A stretch of 64,000 nt of DNA from an uncultured delta proteobacterium (GTDB lineage: Bacteria > Myxococcota_A > Polyangia > Polyangiales > Polyangiaceae), in assembly GCA_903906315.1 (NCBI GenBank), contig CAIVJW010000132.1, positions 1-64,000 on the forward strand. Direction: 5' to 3'. A program made the position numbers and the translations under genes. The notes beneath the pieces were generated by a model. It saw nothing but the letters and a program-made list of their open reading frames with translations, was not told the origin of the DNA and ran no database searches. Below, piece after piece: positions 59,493 through 64,000 of the stretch (positions are counted from its first letter, which is position 1; every line of letters begins with the position of its first letter).

Positions 59493-60779
59493 GTGAGCGA
59501 GAGCCTCGTGAGGCGCCTGGCGGTGGCCGTCGTCGAAGCGCTGAAGGCGCACGGACACATCCTGGTGGTGAAGGGCGGCGGTGAGGCTCTGGTCCGAGAG
59601 CTCTCGCAGCTGATGATGGAACCGGTCGTCATGGTCGCGCCGCGGCTCGGGCCCCGCGTGCCCCTGTTTGGCGAGGTCACGAGCACCTTCGGCCACGAAG
59701 ACTCCGACGAGATCGTCGAGGAGATGGTCAAGAGCGTGACGCACGCGCTCATGGAGTCCGACCACGTCGACGACGTCTTTGCCGAGGACAACGTCATCCG
59801 TCGCGACGTGTTCCGCGTCGCGCGCGACACGCTGCTCGCGCCTTTGCCGCCCGAGGAGGAGCCCGACGACGAGGGCGAGGGCGCCATCTCGGTGCGTCTC
59901 GACGAGCTCGGCTACATCGCCAAGGCGGTCGCGATCCGCGCGGACGCGGGCACGCTTCGTGAGGCGCTCGAGCGCGCGGCGGAGTCGGTCGACGCGCAGC
60001 TCGAGGGCTACGAGCCGACGACGCGCGAGGCCGTCTTCGCGGCGCCGGGCGGCGGACCGGATCGCCGGCTCGAGCTCGAGGAGACGGTGGCCGACGAGCT
60101 CGCCGACCTCGTCGAAGTGGGCATCGTCGAGCTCCCGACGGTGGAGCGCGAGGTCGATCTCGCGCGGCCGGTCGACGTGGCGGAGCGCAAGGCGCTTCGG
60201 CCGCGGATCGACGTGATCTCGACGCGGACGCTCATCCGGTCCGGCTGCGCGGTGACCTGGGAGCACGATGGCGCGTCCCGGATCAAGGTCACGTTCACGC
60301 CGCTCTCGGACCACGACGCGCGCGAGCTCGATCAGCACCTCGCCGCCTTCGCGCGCGACGTGAACGCGATGCTCGCGGAGTCGGCCGGGGCGAAGCGCGA
60401 GCCGGAGGTGGACGACGCCTCGGCGCCCCCCGCTCCGCGTCGAGCCGCGACGTTCGCGGATGCCGCGGCGGAGCTCCTGCTTCGCGCCGGTCGCGTCGCC
60501 GCGAGCGAGGCGCCTCCGCCGCCAGCCGCGAAGAAGGCCACGCCGAAGGCCGCGGAGCCCGCCGCGGCCGGGGACGCACCCAAGCTCGAGGCGAAGAAGC
60601 CGGCCAAGAAGGCCGCGCACGACGAGGCGGGCGGCGACGCGGTCGCCGTCGAGAAGCCCGCGGGGAAGAAGCCGGCGACGAAGCGCGCGGCGGCGAAGAA
60701 GGCCGCGGCCGCCGACACCGTGCTCGAAGCGCCCGCCGTCGAGGCGCCTGCCAAGCGCGCCACCAAGCGCGGTCGCTAG
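59493..60779 (+). CDS. DUF507-like protein with histone-H1-like tail
   Basis: A 428-residue protein. Residues about 1-150 resemble DUF507: HALMESDHVDDVFAEDNVIR against LLHSGNVDEVFAQDHDLR of the gene at 5602. The middle (about 150-300) is unassigned. The C-terminus (about 330-428) is rich in Lys, Ala and Pro, with repeated KKA, PAKK and KRAAAKK, like histone H1 or HU-type tails of myxobacteria, and could bind DNA or RNA. The GTG at 59493 is preferred over the ATG at 59418, which adds a non-conserved head. Confidence 0.78.
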   Translation: MSESLVRRLAVAVVEALKAHGHILVVKGGGEALVRELSQLMMEPVVMVAPRLGPRVPLFGEVTSTFGHEDSDEIVEEMVKSVTHALMESDHVDDVFAEDNVIRRDVFRVARDTLLAPLPPEEEPDDEGEGAISVRLDELGYIAKAVAIRADAGTLREALERAAESVDAQLEGYEPTTREAVFAAPGGGPDRRLELEETVADELADLVEVGIVELPTVEREVDLARPVDVAERKALRPRIDVISTRTLIRSGCAVTWEHDGASRIKVTFTPLSDHDARELDQHLAAFARDVNAMLAESAGAKREPEVDDASAPPAPRRAATFADAAAELLLRAGRVAASEAPPPPAAKKATPKAAEPAAAGDAPKLEAKKPAKKAAHDEAGGDAVAVEKPAGKKPATKRAAAKKAAAADTVLEAPAVEAPAKRATKRGR

Positions 60780-60790
60780 CGCCGCGCGCG

Positions 60791-62551
60791 CTACTTCGGC
60801 CGCCTGTAGACCAGGATCACCGGGACGCCGTCGAGCCCGCCGACGTGGTCGGGCCGCACGGTGCCGTACGACATCCACGCCTGCTGCTCCTGCCCCTGCA
60901 TGTGCAGCTCGTGGTGGTAGAGGCCGTAGTCGGCCTGGTCCACCGACCACACGCCGCGCAGGTCGCGGCGCAGGCGACCGTCCTTGATCAGCATGTCCCA
61001 CGACGCGCCCGCCGTGTCGTGCACGTAGACCGTCGAGCCCGGCGGCGCACCGTTCAAGTACGGCGCCACCGCGCCCGTCGCGTAGCCCCAGAAGCCACGA
61101 TTCAGGCCGAGCGTGGCGCCGCCCGTCGCGCCGCCCACGAGCGGCACGTACGTCGAGAGGCCCCACGGGTGCGCGTGGAGCGTCTCGACGACGGGGGCCG
61201 CGAGCACCGCGGCGCCGATCGCGACGGCCGGGAGCGGACCGCGCGCGAGGGAGACGAGCCGCGTGCCGAGCAGGCGGCGAGCGCGCAGGAGCTCGAGCCG
61301 GGCGGCGAGGGCCGCGCGCTGCAGCGCGACGCCGGCGAACAGCGCGAGGAACGGGTACGCGGTCATCCAGTGCTTGGTGCCGCCGAAGATCGGCGTCGCG
61401 GGAGAGATCCACGGCGCGTACGAGATCAGCACCGCGCCGAGCCACAGGATCCCGGTCGCCTCGCGATCCGGCAGCGCCGCGAGCCCGCTTCCGCGCAGCG
61501 ACGCGAGCGCCGAACTCGCTCGAGCCAGGCCGAGCCGTGACGCGATCGCGGTGACCGGCCCCGCGAGCTCGACCCGCGCGAGCGCGACGAGGCCGACCGC
61601 GAAGAGGATCAGCGTGACCGTCGGCACGGTCGCGACCGTCATGAGCGGCGCGTAGCCGCGCGGCATCGGCGGGGTCCAGTAGTTCCGGCCGAGGAACTCC
61701 ATGTTGTAGTAGTCGTGGTTCAGGTGGAACGACGCCCACCCGCGCAGGCGCGCCGCGGTGTCGTGCCAGAGCCACGGCCACAGCGCGACGAGCACCGCGG
61801 GCCCCACGACCGCCATCGACCCGAGCGCCGCGATCGCGCGGCGGAACGGCGCGCGATCGGCCGCGTTCCAGCCGAGCAGGCGCCCTCGAGCGAAGAGCAC
61901 GACCGCGTGCGTGACCAGCAGGAACGGCAGGAACCAGGCGTTGTGCTTGGTGTCGAGCGCGAGCCCGAACGCGACGCCCGTCGCGAGCGGCCACGCCGCG
62001 CCGCCGTCGCGCAGCGCTCGCCAGTACGCGTACACGGTCAGCGTGAAGAGCGTCGTGATGGGGACGTCGAAGCACGCCAGGTGCGCGTGGAAGAAGAAGC
62101 GCGGCAGGAACGCGAGCAGGCCCGCGGCGGCGAGCCCCGCGATGCGGCCCTCGGCGCGCGCCCCGAAGAGGTAGACGAGCCCGACGCCCGCGCCGGCGAG
62201 GACCATCGCGGCGAAGCGGTAGCTCGTCCCCTCCATCGCGAAGAGGTGGTGCTTGCCCTGCAGGATCAGGTTCGACAGCGCGAAGAGCGACTTCACGAGC
62301 GCCGGGTGCTCGTGGTTCGTCGCCCATGCGGCGTCGACCGCGCGCTGGGCGAGCGCGGCCTTGGGCGCGTGCCAGAGCGCGTCGAACCAGCGGCCGTAGC
62401 TCTGCGCGGCCTGGAAGTAGAAGCCCTCGTCGCGCGCGTAGCCGAGGTCGCCCACCGTGCGCAGCAGCAGCACGACGTAGAGCGCGCCGAGCCCGAACGC
62501 GACCGCGAGATCGAGCGCGCGTCCCCTCCCCGCCGGCGAGCGTGCGATCAT
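60791..62551 (-). CDS. ArnT/PMT-type (family 39) membrane glycosyltransferase
   Basis: A 586-residue multi-span protein with about 11 to 13 hydrophobic helices. The first outer loop has YARDEGFYFQAAQSYGRWFD, which supplies the acidic residues of the family-39 active site. NHEHPALVKSLF and HAHLACFDVP are further typical motifs. The C-terminal part is outside the membrane. It probably transfers a sugar from a polyprenyl-phosphate donor to lipid or protein. The ATG overlaps the stop of the preceding gene (ATGA). Confidence 0.88.
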   Translation of the reverse strand: MIARSPAGRGRALDLAVAFGLGALYVVLLLRTVGDLGYARDEGFYFQAAQSYGRWFDALWHAPKAALAQRAVDAAWATNHEHPALVKSLFALSNLILQGKHHLFAMEGTSYRFAAMVLAGAGVGLVYLFGARAEGRIAGLAAAGLLAFLPRFFFHAHLACFDVPITTLFTLTVYAYWRALRDGGAAWPLATGVAFGLALDTKHNAWFLPFLLVTHAVVLFARGRLLGWNAADRAPFRRAIAALGSMAVVGPAVLVALWPWLWHDTAARLRGWASFHLNHDYYNMEFLGRNYWTPPMPRGYAPLMTVATVPTVTLILFAVGLVALARVELAGPVTAIASRLGLARASSALASLRGSGLAALPDREATGILWLGAVLISYAPWISPATPIFGGTKHWMTAYPFLALFAGVALQRAALAARLELLRARRLLGTRLVSLARGPLPAVAIGAAVLAAPVVETLHAHPWGLSTYVPLVGGATGGATLGLNRGFWGYATGAVAPYLNGAPPGSTVYVHDTAGASWDMLIKDGRLRRDLRGVWSVDQADYGLYHHELHMQGQEQQAWMSYGTVRPDHVGGLDGVPVILVYRRPK

Positions 62552-63477
62552 CGCGTGTCGGCCTCGAAGCAGAAGTGGCGGTGGGTGTTGTTCGACGCGG
62601 ACACGGCGAGCTCGACCTCGGCGTGATCGGCGCCCGCGTGCGCGCCGAGCGGCAGCTCGAAGGGTGACCAGCCGTCGCCGTCGGCGTGGACGTAGCTGCC
62701 CACAGTGTCGCCGTTGACCCGCACGGTGAGCGTGATCGGCGCGCCGCGCTGCTCGCGCTCGGTGATCCAGTACATGCCGCCGTGGCCGCGGATCACCCGG
62801 CCGAGCGGCACGTCGTGGAAGCGCGTGACGATCTCGCCGCGCGCGAACGGGTGCGACCAGAGGCAGCGGCGTGGTCGGAACTGCTCGTCGGCGATCACCG
62901 TGACGCCGACGTTGAAGAACTCGCCGCCGGGGCACTCGAAGCGTTGCGGGGGGAACGTCGGGTGGCCGCCGAGGCCGCCGGAGCTGACGGGCGCACGCGG
63001 GTTCCACGCGCAGGGGACGGCGGGATCGGTGCCGCGCACGTCTGCGATCGGCGGGCGCGCGTGGTCGACGAAGTCGTAGACGACCTTCGCGGGCGTGGGG
63101 TTCGCGAGCCGCCGCAGCGCGAACTTGCCGCGCGTCGTCCGTGACTCCTCGCGGAAGCCGGCGAGCTCGGGCGCGCGCTCGCCGAGGATCGAGACCTCGA
63201 TCGCGGTCGCGTAGCGCGTCACGTCGGGGCGCGCGACGTCGCGCACGGGCATGAGGTCGTCGCCGAGCGCGCGGCGGGCGAGCGGCTCGGCCCACGCGGG
63301 CGCGATCACGACGAGCTCGCCGTCTTTGCGCAGCTCGGCGACCGGCGCCCGCAGCTCGAGCCACGCGTCGAAGGTGGGCGCGCGGCGCGACGTGTAGAGC
63401 TGCGCCCCGAGCTCCACGATCCCGGCGAGCGGGAGGACCACGAAGGCGCCGCGACGCAGGGCGGGGCCGATCGTCAC
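62548..63477 (-). CDS. Membrane-anchored extracytoplasmic protein of the glycosyltransferase unit
   Basis: A 309-residue protein with an N-terminal hydrophobic anchor (GAFVVLPLAGIVELGAQLY) and a large outer part with few Cys. The outer part alternates strands and loops (ITLTVRVNGDTVGSYVHADG, VELAVSASNN), possibly beta-sandwich. Both ends overlap neighbours (GTGA and ATGA), so it is tightly coupled to the glycosyltransferase and the partial gene. Role unknown. Confidence 0.75.
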   Translation of the reverse strand: MTIGPALRRGAFVVLPLAGIVELGAQLYTSRRAPTFDAWLELRAPVAELRKDGELVVIAPAWAEPLARRALGDDLMPVRDVARPDVTRYATAIEVSILGERAPELAGFREESRTTRGKFALRRLANPTPAKVVYDFVDHARPPIADVRGTDPAVPCAWNPRAPVSSGGLGGHPTFPPQRFECPGGEFFNVGVTVIADEQFRPRRCLWSHPFARGEIVTRFHDVPLGRVIRGHGGMYWITEREQRGAPITLTVRVNGDTVGSYVHADGDGWSPFELPLGAHAGADHAEVELAVSASNNTHRHFCFEADTR

Positions 63478-64000
63478 GCCGCGGCCTCCTCGTCGCCGCC
63501 CTCGGCCGGATCGGGCGCGGGCTGCTTCGCCCACGGCGGGCTCCACGGTGCGAGGCCGCGATCGCGACGCCGCTCGCGGTCCCACGCGATCGCGATCAGG
63601 GCCGCGGTGATCGCGGCGATCGCGAGGCCGGCGCCGACGAGCGGCGGCCGGTACTGCAGCACGACGCGCGAGCGGCCCGCGGGCACCCGCGCGGCGAGCG
63701 TCGGCTCGCCCGCGATCACGACCGCGCTCGTGCTCGCGCCGCCCGCGGGCGTCACCGTGGCCCGCCAGCCCTCGTCGCGGTTCTCGTTGTAGCGGACGAT
63801 GGCGCCTTCGGTCGGCGTGCTCACCTCGATCTCGACGCGGTTCGGGCTCCAGCCCGCCACGCTCGCCGTGCCGCCGTCGACGCGCGCGTCGCCGCCGAAG
63901 GCGGGATCGGTGATCGCTTTCGCGCCCTTCTCGAAGGGGGGCGCCGAGTAGCAGTTCAAGACGCCCACGTTGCCGAGCATCGAGAGGTACTCGAGGCCGC
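63474..64000 (-). CDS. YfhO-like membrane protein, C-terminal part only
   Basis: Only the last ~175 residues are visible; the frame continues past the right edge. It ends with a beta-rich outer domain (VEIEVSTPTEGAIVRYNENR, GWRATVTPAG), one membrane span (VGAGLAIAAITAALIAIAW) and a Pro/Asp tail. This layout is like the end of YfhO-type glycosylation proteins. The in-window ATG at 63980 is not the start. It is the first gene of the three overlapping minus-strand genes. Confidence 0.75.
   Translation of the reverse strand, partial: GLEYLSMLGNVGVLNCYSAPPFEKGAKAITDPAFGGDARVDGGTASVAGWSPNRVEIEVSTPTEGAIVRYNENRDEGWRATVTPAGGASTSAVVIAGEPTLAARVPAGRSRVVLQYRPPLVGAGLAIAAITAALIAIAWDRERRRDRGLAPWSPPWAKQPAPDPAEGGDEEAAA

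Overview
The window is very GC-rich (third codon positions almost all G or C), and its gene families point to a myxobacterium, most likely in Polyangia/Polyangiales. It has many Ser/Thr kinases with one membrane span, many Cys-anchored lipoproteins, an NtrC-type sigma-54 activator, a DUF4388 protein, an integrase remnant at a tRNA, and proteins with H1-like Lys/Ala/Pro tails. Because of the codon bias, long antisense ORFs lie opposite most real genes. I left these out. Both ends of the window cut through genes on the minus strand.

Layout. 1-6114 (minus): a long run in the order DUF507, zinc ribbon, sugar epimerase, yicC, gmk, mtnP, PfkB kinase, lipoprotein. 6414-9833: a Crp/Fnr regulator, a coiled-coil membrane protein, and a protein that looks like a divergent RelA/SpoT-fold nucleotidyltransferase. 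9953-13875 (minus): small membrane protein, cytochrome c lipoprotein, OmpA-like lipoprotein with a clear terminator, and another lipoprotein. 14102-23134: dnaE, then a MoxR ATPase with a transglycosylase-LysM-M16-like fusion on the minus strand, then a DUF4388 protein. 23153-32740: an NtrC-type regulator diverging from an envelope cluster bamD, small ORF, greA, sulfatase/phosphatase-superfamily membrane enzyme with HEAT-like repeats, yfgM-like and bamB-like. 33061-39702: acetyltransferase, Ser/Thr kinase, and a minus-strand cluster of three ligases (RimK-like ATP-grasp, circularly permuted ATP-grasp, YbdK).

39964-43607: tRNA-Val and tRNA-Asp, followed by a small integrated element of about 3.4 kb. 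The 3' end of tRNA-Asp is imperfectly duplicated (22 of 24 bases) at the far side of the element. Between the copies lie a truncated integrase next to the tRNA, an excisionase-like protein, a small HTH protein, a possible toxin-antitoxin pair, several unknown small ORFs, two hairpin-forming direct repeats and a perfect 27-base palindrome. This is the most unusual part of the window.

43821-60779: hybrid histidine kinase, Ski2-like helicase with DUF3516, lipoproteins, a PduO-type cobalamin adenosyltransferase, a rhodanese-ThiF sulfurtransferase/activating enzyme, a MerR-TPR protein, a PEGA lipoprotein, a large sensor Ser/Thr kinase, and a second DUF507-like protein with an H1-like tail. 60791-64000 (minus): three tightly overlapping genes for a family-39-type glycosyltransferase and two membrane-anchored partners, the last one incomplete.

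All functions are inferred from visible motifs and gene order. No database search was possible.
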